From NCBI GenBank assembly GCA_002633025.1, contig NMRB01000117.1:62001-126000 (forward strand): a stretch of 64,000 bases of DNA. The letters run 5' to 3'. The notes beneath the pieces are model-generated. The model worked only from the letters and a program-made list of their open reading frames with translations. It was not told the DNA's origin and ran no database searches. Source of the DNA: Notospermus geniculatus (lineage: Eukaryota; Nemertea; Pilidiophora; Heteronemertea; Lineidae). Made by a program: the position numbers and the translations under genes. This document shows, one piece after another, positions 1-12,514 of the stretch (the stretch's first letter is position 1; every line of letters begins with the position of its first letter).

Positions 1-1420
1 GGTGGGACTGGAAACTCCAGGGAAAAATCTTAAATGGACATCATCAACCTTGTTGGACTGCAGTTTCCTTGTATTTTCTTGGAACAGAATCTTCCTCCTG
101 GCATATGTCTTGGTGTTGATAAGAGTTGAAGCGACTAGGTTCGTGTCAACTACAGCAGTTTCAACTGCATTCTGCTGTAAGCGATGGAATTTTGACAAGG
201 TTTGGAAAGTCCTTCGATGGAATAGCAACATATTTGGCGTTTCTCAATGCCTGCGAAAACTGCACCGTCACTGCAAACCCGGGAAATGCTGCATAGTGGA
301 AACAGGGCTTTACTGTTGAGGCAGGAAACTATAATGGCTTCTTGTAGCTCTCCAAAAACACAAATCACCTGAGCTGCTTCCATCCTCCATTCACATAAAA
401 TCCTTCAGCACATTGTCTTCAGTAGAAAGCATCAGAATTTCTCCCATCAAATTTGGATAACGCTCAGCAGTTACAACCTGGAACTTATTGATTGTTTGTC
501 TCATCTTTGCAGATATCATTTTGGTGATTAAAAACAATCAAACATGAAAACAATCTCATATCCCATCTGAATTCTCGATGACTTTTTCGTGTTCCGCTCC
601 CTGGGAATCAAGGAAGTTCAGATGCAATTAGCATAATCTAAAATCTTTTGTCTGTATTGAAAACGCCATAATCAAATAAAGCATTATGAAGCAAAGCTTT
701 GACGAGGTTGACTTAGAAACAAGCAGGAAATGGTGAGGTCTTCTGATGAAGCATGAATGCTCATTATAAAAGATCTTTGTACATGAACTTCACAAAGAAA
801 ATATCAATCAGTGTGATGTCTTATATTGAATTGAAGGCATACAAGAGTGTTAAAGGAGAACAGGCTGTCAAACAGATTCTGCCGAACCTCTCCAGAGGAA
901 AATGATATTTTCCCATTTGTCATTGCTCGTTCAGAAATGATCATAACATTGTATGCGTATTTTAGACATCGGATCTGGAATTGGAAGAGCCAACTTCTAT
1001 GGTGTTTTTTACCATATTTTTGTGAAATAAAGGTAACATAGGAATACTCCATTATACAATTTTTTTTGACAGGCACAAAGATGTAGTTACTTTGTACGCT
1101 CCTCATGAGGATGTTTTTAGAAAAGGCACAAAGATTTTGAGGGATATATTGATCTGTGAGTGAGATTTCATAGGGAGTTGGGCGGAATGCTGCTGATGAT
1201 TGAGAGGCACTGACATGTACTCTTTGACAGATCTCCCCATTGTTCGTCAAGTTTAATGCATCCAGCCTGTCATTCTGTCTCCAGCACATAATTCTTATAC
1301 GTCATTACAAGTCAGGAAGAACTGGGGATAAAAATAGCCGATGACAGGAACTTACATTAGCAGCACGTAACTTTATGCAGGTGAGCTGAAATCGATTGCA
1401 CATAGATACACAATTTTGTA
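1..1420. other. No supported feature
   Basis: AT-rich sequence with only short, unconvincing open frames. A GTAAGT donor-like site on the minus strand near 1350 follows a 30-nt stretch with a weak acceptor and is not called. Confidence 0.5.
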
Positions 1421-1717
1421 NNNNNNNNNNNNNNNNNNNNNNNNNNNNNNNNNNNNNNNNNNNNNNNNNNNNNNNNNNNNNNNNNNNNNNNNNNNNNNNN
1501 NNNNNNNNNNNNNNNNNNNNNNNNNNNNNNNNNNNNNNNNNNNNNNNNNNNNNNNNNNNNNNNNNNNNNNNNNNNNNNNNNNNNNNNNNNNNNNNNNNNN
1601 NNNNNNNNNNNNNNNNNNNNNNNNNNNNNNNNNNNNNNNNNNNNNNNNNNNNNNNNNNNNNNNNNNNNNNNNNNNNNNNNNNNNNNNNNNNNNNNNNNNN
1701 NNNNNNNNNNNNNNNNN
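1421..1717. other. Assembly gap (297 N)
   Basis: An unbroken run of N. Open frames crossing it are artefacts. Single Ns also occur at 11201 and 61609. Confidence 0.99.
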
Positions 1718-4700
1718 AGCTTAAAGCAAAAATTCACAATTAATTCCACAGGATTTGGAATGAAGAGATGCCGGCTAAGCCACCAGCATCTCATGAGGGC
1801 CTCTGCTGCATGATTACCGGTATGTACTGCAAACTAAGGGAAATGGATACTACAAGTGCAGCTGGTTAACAACATGAAACATGCAACAACTGCATATGCA
1901 ACCTCGATATAAAATTGCAACATCTTCTCAGCAAAGTGTCCATTTTTCAAAAACTAACATCACTGAACAGAAAATATTCTAAAATAAATTGGGGATGGCA
2001 TACAACTGCATTATCGAATTATTCTAATTAATTTCAATTTCACTTTCATTAGTTCACCGAGCTCTAATGAAGAGAGAACATTTCGCCAATCGTCGCTGGA
2101 AACGAAAACTTCCCAAATGCACCCTTTGCAACATCATTGTTTGTGTTTCCATCTCAGAGAAAATCTTCCCCATCCTTCTATTGTTTGAGAAAGAGAAAGT
2201 CCATCTATGATGCTTTGTTTTGCCTTTGGTTATATATGCCATTAGGATGATTTAGGTACACGAGGTAGACTTACAGATGGATGTTATTGTTCCTCCGAAA
2301 TACCAAATAGACAATGTAGCCAACGGCAGTCGCAAATGCCTATCTATAAGGAATACCTCCAGGTTTGGTTGGGCCAGTGAATGCAATATCTTTCCAGATG
2401 GGCTAATCCTTTATTGTGTCTCAAACTGATAAGTTGGAGTCGGACAATCGTGACTTGTCTTTGGAAGCTACTTGCCACCTCCGCAGCCACTGGCTTTTAC
2501 ATGCAAGTAACGGTTACTTGAACAGGAAAAGAGACGGCAAAGAAAACCAGCACCAATAGGAAGCTAGAACTTTTATGAAGCCATCCATCATTCCACCAAC
2601 TCAGGCAAAGGAAATTCTAGGAAGTCCAAGATGTTCCTGGGTGGTGCAGCCCCGGCTTCGGCCCAGTTTGTACTCATACATCAAGTAATGCAATAAATTG
2701 GTTTACAAACAATAATGACAACGTCAATGCTCACAATTTGTTCACGGGACATTTTTCTGGAACACCCTGGTAGTGATGCTATCATCAGATAATGAAAGGT
2801 GAGCCTGATTATTTAGCCTAAGCTGGAAATACCATAAAATGTCCGACTTTGGTAACCGGACGGACAGCAGACTGATTACAGACAGACAGTGAAAAGGACA
2901 TCAACAGAAAAACTGGGCCTAATCGAAAACAGATAAGAGAGGACCTAACACACATCACCAGAGACATACTGACAAATGAAATCATCATTGATAATAAATG
3001 GACAAAGAATGTCTTACCTCACAATAACTTCGTACTGTCACCAATCCAGTCAGTTGGCAAGTGAACCATCATCCATCTCAGTGAGACTTGATGACAATAG
3101 ACCATGCTAATCTTAGTGGCTCAACAGAACAATGACAACTCATCCTCAGGGCGTTTACATTACTGATCAAATTCTTAGTCGAATGTACATATCTTGCTTG
3201 AGATTGTAATGCTACTATTTTGTGATGTGATGGAGTAGAACTAAAGGAGGCTCGTTATTGATTTTGTGATATGGAAATGCACTTCCTTTCTCAAGAAGGA
3301 TGACTTTATTCTTCCTCATCAGGAGCTTGAACTTCATAAGAAGCACGACGTGTATGAAATGACTTTCGTGAATATATTATAAGGGTATTGGGATTAAAAT
3401 AGGTAATGGAATAGGCTGATGGTTCATTGACTTACATCAAAGGCTTATTGGAGCACTGTGTCTGCCTCATGGTAAAGGCAGTGTTCTATTACTTAAATGG
3501 GGGCTCAATAGGTAATGGTCAAGACTGGCAGTCCATGCCTAATAGCAGAAATACATTAGGTAATGGTAAAGACAGTGGTTTATTACTTATGGGGGCTCAA
3601 TAGGTAATGGTAAGGAATGAGAGTTTATTGAGGCTTTCTTAGAATGTTTCTCCAGATTTTTTACATATTTACATTTTTACATAATTTTCCACACAACTGC
3701 CCTGGAATTGAGAGTTAAAAGTTAGTTGCACTATAAAAGGCAAGAAAAAGTAGGACATACAATATTACAGACTATGTAAGTCAGATGAATGTAGAATTGT
3801 ACTTCACTAGTGGGTTATCAAGCCCCTTCCAGCCCATTAACAGAAGAGGGGTTCACATTACCAGTACACTCAACTAATATAGTGAGGGGGCCTCACGACC
3901 AGACATTATGTTCATTCTGGATTATTTTAGTGAGACTAATAATGTAGTTAAAGTACGCGAAATGTTGCTGATGTGCACTCCTTAATGAAGATAACAAGAG
4001 GCAAAACACGTTCAGGTTACAATGAATTCTGTGAAGCCGACTTTTTCATTCACCAGTTTCTTATTACATCTTTTCTAAAAGAGACGGTTGGTACGGCTGG
4101 GGTGTCTTGGTGGTTCAAAAACGAATAAATATCCTGAAGAAACCCCAAAAGACACAGCAGTTTATTGGATTTAGAGGGCAAAGGAACACAAAGGAGCTGT
4201 ACATGCCTGGCTTCTTGCCCTTTTAATGTCTTTCCAAAGCTTTCACCGAGGAGGTTTTTTACCAATGGTGGTTTTGTTGAAGTGGCACTTGAAGCGTAGA
4301 CCCCATTTTCAACAGTAGCCTACATGTATCTATATAGCAGCTTTGAGTTCCTTCGAGTTTTTCTTGTCAAATTAAATGTCCTTCAGTAGTCCTATGAAAG
4401 TGTTCTTAAACTTGCTATATCGACCACCAACATTGCACATCTGTAGCTGGTAGTACCTCTACCATGTAGATCCCATATCAAGAACTCTTCAGGGCACCAA
4501 GTAACCATCAAAAAGTAAATTTACCAGGTATCAAATCATATATTTCTGGTTTCTTTGATATATTTATGGCACAGCATTATAATTCATTTATTATGTATAC
4601 AATGACTTATGGTACATAAATGATTGGCTTCAACAGGCAGATCTTGAACTTTGACATTTGGTAGATCGTGGCACAGGAGACCAGCCACAGATGTTGGATG

Positions 4701-6859
4701 AAAACGCCTGTGCCAGCAGATGGGTTTTCAATTTCAATTTCTCCCCACACGGGAATGATGCAGTGGATGCAATAATATCCAAAGTTCATGTGCATATTTA
4801 CATCCCAAAGGGAGAGTTATCTGTCTTACCGGTACATGATACACCATCACATTGTGCTGAGAGACAGAAGCTGCAGTCCTTCATTCATTCCTTCATTCAC
4901 CAATGCTGATTTATGTGTGAAATCTTTCATTTTCCAAAGATACCTGTTACGGGATACCTACCTTCATTCCACAATATCGAGTACTAAATCCAGCCAGCGA
5001 ATTTCATTCCCTTGAGATCAATCGCGTCCAGCAATGCGTTCAGAGTGACCTTTATACACTAATACGAAACCACCTGTGTAAGTTATCAATGGGGTAAAAT
5101 ATGATCGGTTTCCTATCGTAACAGAAAAATGTACAGAGTAGTACAGTTTCGCAGGAATGTGTGTAAAATCAAACAAACTTCCAGTGTGCTTTATAAAGTC
5201 TCATAGATTTCCACGTAAGGTAGAATAAACCAAAGCTCACAGGAAATGATTGATGGATTTTACTGCGCACACAGTTCTCGATAAATACACAATCAAGCAA
5301 CAAGAGAGGTACGTTCTAGTGCTATTTTGAACCACATTCCATGCACAAAGCACCAAGCAATCACTTGTAACTTGCCTCCATTGTGATGGTGGAATAAGAG
5401 GTCAGACTAATTGAGATTAGTCAATTATGAGTTGGGCAATTAGCCTAATGCATCCGGATGGAAGCAACACGTTCCGAAGTTGGCAGCGAAGTTGACTTTG
5501 GCAACTTTTTGATATCGTAATGACCGATGGGACTGCACAAAGCCACTATCTAATTAAAACAGGAGGCTCTGGATGCTATCAAATGGTAGTGCATTAAAAG
5601 AATTATTGATGGTGGCAAATAGCCATTAATATCCTGAATTCCTCATGGTAAATGACTGTTGTTACATCAGCTACTCTTCGGAAGTGAACCCACAATCTGA
5701 GAGAGGCCGGGATAGACTCAACAGCCTTGGCTCACAGTTTCATCTTTCATCTGAACCCATGAATCAGTTCACATCATAACAATATTTCCGCTTTCAGCTT
5801 GTTGTTTCCCACCTGCAAGTATGGCAAAAAACTGACTCACTCTTTACACTTACAGGTTCTGTACAATCTTGATGGTGCATAACACCTTGGATTGGAAAAG
5901 TAACAGCAACAACACACCTTAAAACCCTTTCGATTCCACCAACACCAGCTCATGTACTATTCACCACAAAACACAGCCTCCTGACATTTGAAGACGAAGC
6001 CATCAGCTATTCAAGTATCTAATATAATGCCAGAATTCACAAGATATTGGGCTGCCTACTTAGACATCCATTAAACAGAGGTAAGAAGCTTTAAACACGG
6101 ATGGAATTATGGAACAGGGATAGGCTCCCGCTCAGGTTTATGCCAACACAAAACATCACCAACTCATTGACCACTGATGGTAACATCAGGAATAGCTTTT
6201 CGGAAATCTTGTGTTAATATTCAAGAGCTACACATATATCTGTCTGGGCATCCTCCCACAGCAAGGCTTTGGTCTTGCTTCTCTTCATACACTTGCACAC
6301 CATATTGTGTAACTGGATGAAGAGGAATGAGGTGAAAACCCCTGCTGTGGGAGGATGCTGACTGGCGGAATATCAGTTCAAATCCGTGTATGTCCAACAT
6401 AAGTGTACGAGTTGCAATCTTGTTGGCCAACATGACCCTGCATATCACAGAGAATCCTCCTTTCAATCAGCCTTTACTGAGATACACTCTTGAGATTAAT
6501 TGAAGGTAAAACACTACGTATACCCCCACTTAGCAATTAACCATAAATTGTCTTTTATGACTTTTTTAAACATCTGCCTCTGACAAATGGGAGTCCAATC
6601 TCCCATCCTGCACAGATCATTCCTTTTCAAGCCAGAAGAAAAGTTGACATTAAACATGTCACTCTTTTAAAATGCCTCCAAGGTTCTGAGGAAAGACAAG
6701 GGGAAACTCAATTAACTTGGTTAATTTTGATCTGAGTAGAATTACTTTAAGTTGGGAATATTTAGTGAGGATGATAAATTGAATCACACATCTCAAAGGG
6801 CTGTAAATTCTAGAGCGCAGCATCTTTTCATGCGTCTTGGTTGGTAGATGGTGTGTTCT
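1718..6859. other. Mostly unannotated intergenic or intronic sequence
   Basis: Apart from the two-copy repeat near 3.5 kb, nothing is recognised. A minus-strand microexon candidate near 5860-5890 (acceptor GTTACTTTTCCAATCCAAG, donor CCT|GTAAGTG) is too weak to call. Confidence 0.45.
3471..3620. repeat. Two-copy tandem repeat of about 90 bp
   Basis: The words GGGGGCTCAATAGGTAATGG and GTAAAG.CAGTG recur about 90 bp apart, and shorter GGTAATGG words also recur. Confidence 0.55.
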
Positions 6860-7260
6860 GAGGCAGAGGTGATGGACCGCCATTCATTATGTTCCTGTCA
6901 CCTCTGTTCCAAGCACTATGTGTTCTGAGGTGGAAGTGACATAGGTGAGCATGTTGTGTGTGCAATGTTGGCAGCAGATGGCAGATCCCAGGGGGCAGGT
7001 ATAGAGTCAAATTTGTTCACCTCTATTCTAGTGTCTTCCTCGCCAGAGGTGGTAGAGGTCACACCTCTATCAAGGTCCACAGGTGTGGCAGGTAACTGTA
7101 ACTTCTGTGCCACCTCTGTTCCAGCTGCACAGGTGTGTCCAATGGCAGAGGTGGAAGGTATAGCCGCAATATCTGTGCCACCTAGCTGTTCCAGGTGGTG
7201 TCTCCTATGGCACAGTTGTCATGTTTGTCCAACTTCTGCTCCATGGCGGAGTGTTTTTCA
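6860..7260. repeat. Degenerate repeat rich in CACCTCTG / CAGAGGTG
   Basis: About four degenerate units share CACCTCTGTTCCA, AGGTGTG and GGCAGAGGTGG in both orientations, including several CAGGTG E-box-like sites. The longest open frame in the window (174 codons, 6956-7480 plus) runs through the unit and is probably a by-product of the repeat. Confidence 0.45.
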
Positions 7261-7724
7261 AGAACAGGAAACAGTTTTTCATGGCATTGTTCTGTGTGTC
7301 CCCATATGCACATATAACGCAACAGCAATCACTGTTCATTATACATGTACAAGTACAGGTCAACTGTTGATTTTTCCGAGGAGCAACCCCACTCAAACCA
7401 CTTCCACATTGCCTAATGGCAGTTTTTATGCACTTGCAATCTTGTGCTGGCTTTCCGTAATTAGACCAAATTATACATAGAAGGATTTCTCCGAGTTAAT
7501 TATCTATTATTAGCAAGCAATAAGAGGCAAATGACCCTTTTTATAACAAAATGGTTCAGACGAAATGTATGACTCGGAATATAAAATCTTTCTATCAAAT
7601 GAATGTAGTCATGGAATACATTGATATCACAGTACCAAAGGCAACGACAGGATCTGTCTGGGTCATGGATATCTTTGAAGACCCATGATACACACACCAA
7701 AGTCAAAACCCATTCTAGCCACTT

Positions 7725-7975
7725 CTTGACCCTTTCACTGCCAAGGAAGGTACATTTCTGTCAAATTTGAAAGTTATCAAAAATATACATGTATAACATA
7801 TTTTTGACAATATGATATAAAATACATATGCCATCAAATACATGTAGGTATCTATTAGAAAACTCTTGCTGAGTGCTTCCCAATAAATATCTTTGTGATA
7901 AGGTCTCTGAAACTTTAAAATATTGTATATGTTTCAGTTTTTGATGTAATTGCCAATGGGAGTGAAAGGGTTAAG
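7725..7975. mobile_element. Terminal inverted-repeat element, about 250 bp
   Basis: The left end CTTGACCCTTTCACTGCCA matches the inverse of the right end (TGCCAATGGGAGTGAAAGGG then TTAAG). The interior is AT-rich and non-coding, which suggests a MITE-type non-autonomous element. Its superfamily is not determined. Confidence 0.55.
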
Positions 7976-9687
7976 CTTACTATACATCAGACAGTTCACT
8001 GTGGCTTGCTAAAGCAGTTCATCTAAAAAACGTATGATGGTTCATGATGTATTTAAGAAACAGGCTAAATATTAAGAATCTTGAAATTGACCTTTGCAGT
8101 CTTTACATGGCGTCAAACTGGCCCCATCTAAAGATGTTCTCGATTTACCAACAAGCTGTAAGTATCTGAACCCTCACTTTGATGTCCATCCGCTACAAAC
8201 AAGTGGTGCGAGCCAAAATTATAAACCATATTCACCCTAAAGGGAACGAGTTTTATAAAAGCAACATCACTTATGGAAATTAAGTCTTGCCTTGATTAAT
8301 GTACCGGGAAGGCATGGTTTATTAATATTTCCTCAAAGGTTTCAACAATGATGGACCTGGAAATTACAGGAAAGTAAGCAAGGTCATCATTTGATAAGGA
8401 AGCAAAAACATTGTTCATTTAACATCATCACAAGGTGGAGCTGAAAATACACCCATTGGTACACTACGATATTTCCTCTGTATTTTTTTGCATTTTCCAC
8501 CTGTAACTTGATAGTCGACATTGGTGGCCTTTTGGTGGGAAGATCAGTGTGAAAAGATGAATTAGTGGTTGGAGAACTCTGTCACCATTCTTGACTGTCA
8601 TGTGCAAATACAAAAAGCTTCCTTCCCCGCAAGTTGATGATGTCAACAGCATTACGCATCAAATCACCATAAATCCCTTCTCATGAAAAGCTGATATTAT
8701 CCTAGATCTAACTGCAAAGGAAGCTCCTCTACAGGACCCAAAAAATATCCTCTACGAAATAACCCAGTTCTTTTTTTGTATACGGACGGAGTCATATTTT
8801 TTGATCCATCCTGTAGAAATCTAAGTCCATGAGTAAAACTAACCATTGTGGTTAATACTTTTGACATTAATGCAAACACAGGACATAATATTTGACATCA
8901 GTTTCCACACATTAATGGAAGTCAGGAATCAAAGGCTGGCTTCTGCTATTACAGGTGAAAAATGCAAATGGTGACCAAACTTTGACAAGCAAATGCCACT
9001 GGCAGGATAACCACTAATAAAAGGGCACACGGAGATAAATGTTGCTGTTAGAAATGTCCTTAGGACAAAGGGAGTAAATGGAAGCATACCATTTAGTTTG
9101 CCCGAATCGATCCCTGTAATCATATATTGGTGCAATCTTTGGTTGTGCAGCACACACCAAAGATTGCACAGCACACAATAAAGGCATTAACCCTGCATCA
9201 TTATCACGAACTGCCATCTTCAAGTTTGCAGTGGCTGCAAAGATGTTTAAAAAGATGACCCTAAAAAGATTTACCATCAAATAACATGGATACTCAAGTT
9301 CTATTCGAGATATCTTCTTTTTTTTGAGGGACTGACTAGATCAAGGTTTAGGTAACTGACAAGATCACGTAACAAATCTTCAGTTTCCAGTGTTCATGTA
9401 ATGCATTTCAACAGTTCCTACAATGGACAACTCCACAATGACAAAATTTTCTCCTTTTGACTGTTTTTACACTAACTATTCCTTATTTTACCATAAAATC
9501 TCAGAGGAATAGCGACCTTCAAGTAATCTGAAAGAAATGTCAAACCATTCCCAAATCAAACTAAATGAAATACAGGATAAATATGAGATAATGAAGTTTC
9601 TGATCACCGGAATCACCAGGAGGAAAACAAACAGAAAAGATAAACCTTAAAACAATATTTCTTCTCCCTCAGAGTTCAAATAGAATT
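7976..9687. other. No strongly supported feature
   Basis: Several open frames occur on both strands. One minus-strand frame (9014-9280) follows a fair acceptor (CTTTTTAAACATCTTTGCAG), but it overlaps a short hairpin at about 9129-9169 (two inverted copies of GCAATCTTTGGT) and is judged chance. A plus-strand stretch at about 8098-8155 sits between an acceptor-like CCTTTGCAG and GTAAGTATC but is unrecognised. Confidence 0.4.
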
Positions 9688-10696
9688 GAAACTGCAAATT
9701 TGCCATCTAGCCAGGATTAGGAATATGGTGATGGTAGAATAATAAAGCCTTCAGTGACACCAAGGATACCATAATCGACAATCTCTTAATACATGAGATG
9801 CCCCCTTCCTCAGACTATGGAATTCATTGGAATCATTGATTTGCCGAGTTAAGGGCTCGTATTGTACAAAGCCATTCAGGGTGATCTTTTTTCACAAACA
9901 CCAGAACTAGTTAGCTATCTCCTATCCAACCTAAGATAGTCCTACCTTCCTATACAAAATACTTACAGCATCAACAAGCTGGGTACTGGAGAACACTCAG
10001 TAAACACATGGCTTCTGCTTGGTCACCAGGGACAATTGAGACAAGCTATGCTGACCTGCTCTTTGACTTGTATGAGAACTTTGTCTTCAAATTACTTATA
10101 TGTATACCAATAACATGACTATCAGGGGACACACATGTTGTTTTCATATCGGAAAGGTGCACATTTCAAGCTGGCGGTAACTTTGTGAGTAGGCAGGGAG
10201 ACAGGCCAAATGACAGAGATATCAGAAGATAACTGTTCGGAGGTTTTTGTCCAAGTTGGCTGCTATGGCTTCGAAATGGTGTAGCAGGTATTGTCATGTT
10301 GGGAGTATGTAGTTGACAGTAACTTTCTCCTGAGTTACAGCTTTGCTCCTAAAGACACAAGGACAAAGAATCATCACCAAGGAGAGAAACTGGCAGTATG
10401 GTGATCAAGTGGCTGCATAGTCCAGAAAGGTCTGATTACCGAATGGGTCATCGTTGTTGGATAGCCCAGATGGCAGAATGCAAGGTGTGAGGCAATTACC
10501 GTAAAGCATATTTTCAAAACCAAACCTCAAGGAAGAAATATGGATCACCAATTTTCGAAGACGTAAAAGAAGGGTATGGAAAGGGATTGATGGGTGAAGA
10601 AATAACCCAAAAGAATCCTTTGGTTGTAACCGAATAATCATCCCTAATGAACTAAAGTGGAAAATGGTGAATAAATCAACTAAGTGGTGTGGAGAA

Positions 10697-10784
10697 AGAT
10701 AATCCTGACCAAAAAACTAAAAAAAAAGTTTTGAGGAAGATAATCCCGACCAAAAAACTAAAAAAAAAGTTTCGAAGCACACCT
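10697..10784. repeat. Two-unit tandem repeat inside copy 1
   Basis: A unit of about 41 bp with GACCAAAAAACTAAAAAAAA appears twice in copy 1 and once in copy 2, so it is a length difference between the two copies. Confidence 0.75.
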
Positions 10785-10943
10785 TTGTCTGTGTCTTTTG
10801 GTAACCCATTCTCTTAGGGTGTAACCTGTATGAAAGAAACAACCTGATTTAACAACATCACCAATTCTCAGATCAGTTTTAAACTGATGGGCTACTGAGG
10901 CCCTGATTCATTGAAAAAACTTTCTTGTAGGCTAATCCTCTAA

Positions 10944-11117
10944 AGCCTGCCGCACACTGGAGCTATCTGCTGAGCAAAAAGTCATTCGAGACCGTTTGCT
11001 CAGCAGATAGCAAGGCAGAAAGCTCACATGTGCACGTGTTTTTCGGTGAGCTATCTGCTGAGCAAACGGTCTCGAATAACTTTTTGCTCAGCAGATAGCT
11101 CCAGTGTGCGGCAGGCT
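10944..11117. mobile_element. 174-bp palindromic MITE with TAA duplication
   Basis: The two arms (about 68 bp each, one mismatch) are inverse complements starting AGCCTGCCGCACACTGGAGC. Each arm also contains GCTATCTGCTGAGCAAA with its inverse. TAA flanks both sides (10941-10943 and 11118-11120), and the empty site in copy 2 has TAA once, which defines the element exactly. A 3-bp TWA duplication is typical of PIF/Harbinger elements, so a non-autonomous Harbinger relative is likely. Confidence 0.85.
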
Positions 11118-11201
11118 TAAGCTTTGAAGATGTAACCAAACATTTTCCTTCATGCACAGTTGTCATGCTGTTCGTTATTGCATGGTGATAAATGTGTTTT
11201 N

Positions 11202-12514
11202 GAAACTGCAAATTTGCCATCTAGCCAGGATTAGGAATATGGTGATGGTAGAATAATAAAGCCTTCAGTGACACCAAGGATACCATAAGCAACAATCTCT
11301 TAATACATGAGATGCCCCCTTCCTCAGACTATGGAATTCATTGGAATCATTGATTTGCTGAGTTAAGGGCTCGTATTGTACAAAGCCATTCAGGGTGATC
11401 TTTTTTCACAAACACCAGAACTAGTTAGCTATCTCCTATCCAACCTAAGATAGTCCTACCTTCCTATACAAAATACTTACAGCATCAACAAGCTGGGTAC
11501 TGGAGAACACTCAGTAAACACATGGCTTCTGCTTGGTCACCAGGGACAATTGAGACAAGCTATGCTGACCTGCTCTTTGACTTGTATGAGAACTTTGTCT
11601 TCAAATTACTCATATGTATACCAATAACATGACTATCACGGGGGACACACATGTTGTTTTCATATCGGAAAGGTGCACATTTCAAGCTGGCGGTAACTTT
11701 GTGAGTAGGCAGGGAGACAGGCCAAATGACAGAGATATCAGAAGATAACTGTTCGGAGGTTTTTGTCCAAGTTGGCTGCTATGGCTTCGAAATGCTGTAG
11801 CAGGTATTGTCATGTTGGGAGTATGTAGTTGACAGTAACTTTCACCTGAGTTACAGCTTTGCTCCTAAAGACACACGGACAAAGAATCATCACCAAGGAG
11901 AGAAACTGGCAGTATGGTGGTCAAGTGGCTGCATAGTCCAGAAAGGTCTGATTACCGAATGGGTCATCGTTGTTGGATAGCCCAGATGGCAGAATGCAAG
12001 GTGTGAGGCAAAGCGTATTAAAAGACAAGAGGAAAAATGTATGTTTCAAAACCAAACCTCAAGAAAGAAAAATATGGATCACCAATTTTCGAAGAAGTAA
12101 AAGAAGGGTATGGAAAGGGATTGATGGGTGAAGAAATAACCCAAAAGAATCCTTTGGTTGTAACCGAATAATCATCCCTAATGAACTAAAGTGGAAAATG
12201 GTGAATAAATCAACTAAGTGGTGTGGAGGAAGATAATCCTGACCAAAAAACTAAAAAACAAGTTTCGAAGCACACCTTTGCCTGTGTCTTTTGGTAACCC
12301 ATTCTCTTAGGGTGTAACCTGTATGAAAGAAACAATCTGATTTAACAACATCACCAATTCTCAGATCAGTTTTAAACTGATGGGCTACTGAGGCCCTGAT
12401 TCATTGCACAAAACTTACTTGTAGGTAATCCTCTAAGCTTTGAAGATGTAACCAAACATTTTCCTTCATGCACAGTTGTCATGCTGTTCGTTATTGCATG
12501 ATGATAAATGTGTA
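11202..12514. repeat. Near-duplicate segment, copy 2
   Basis: The second copy, about 1313 bp, lacks the palindromic insertion of copy 1 (the empty site is in CCTCTAAGCTTTGAAG near 12430) and one of the two tandem units with GACCAAAAAACTAAA. It carries its own small insertion near 12015-12035. Confidence 0.9.

Larger units (their letters stand above)
9688..11200. repeat. Near-duplicate segment, copy 1
   Basis: This 1513-bp segment starts GAAACTGCAAATTTGCC and recurs as copy 2 from 11202, with scattered substitutions, small indels and one 174-bp insertion. A single N at 11201 joins the copies. The relation looks like two haplotypes placed in tandem by the assembler, although a recent true duplication cannot be excluded. 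There is no supported gene inside. Confidence 0.9.

Noticed and set aside
804-1289. 161-codon minus-strand open frame
   Set aside because: No recognisable domain, no supporting splice or promoter signals, and length expected by chance.
1357-1794. Open frames of 100-145 codons across 1421-1717
   Set aside because: They consist mostly of unknown residues from the N gap.
6956-7480. Longest open frame in the window (174 codons, plus)
   Set aside because: It lies over a degenerate repeat, has no domain or splice support, and its length is within chance expectation for 64 kb read in six frames.
9014-9280. 88-codon minus frame after a fair splice acceptor
   Set aside because: Contains a short inverted repeat that shapes the frame, and no family resemblance.
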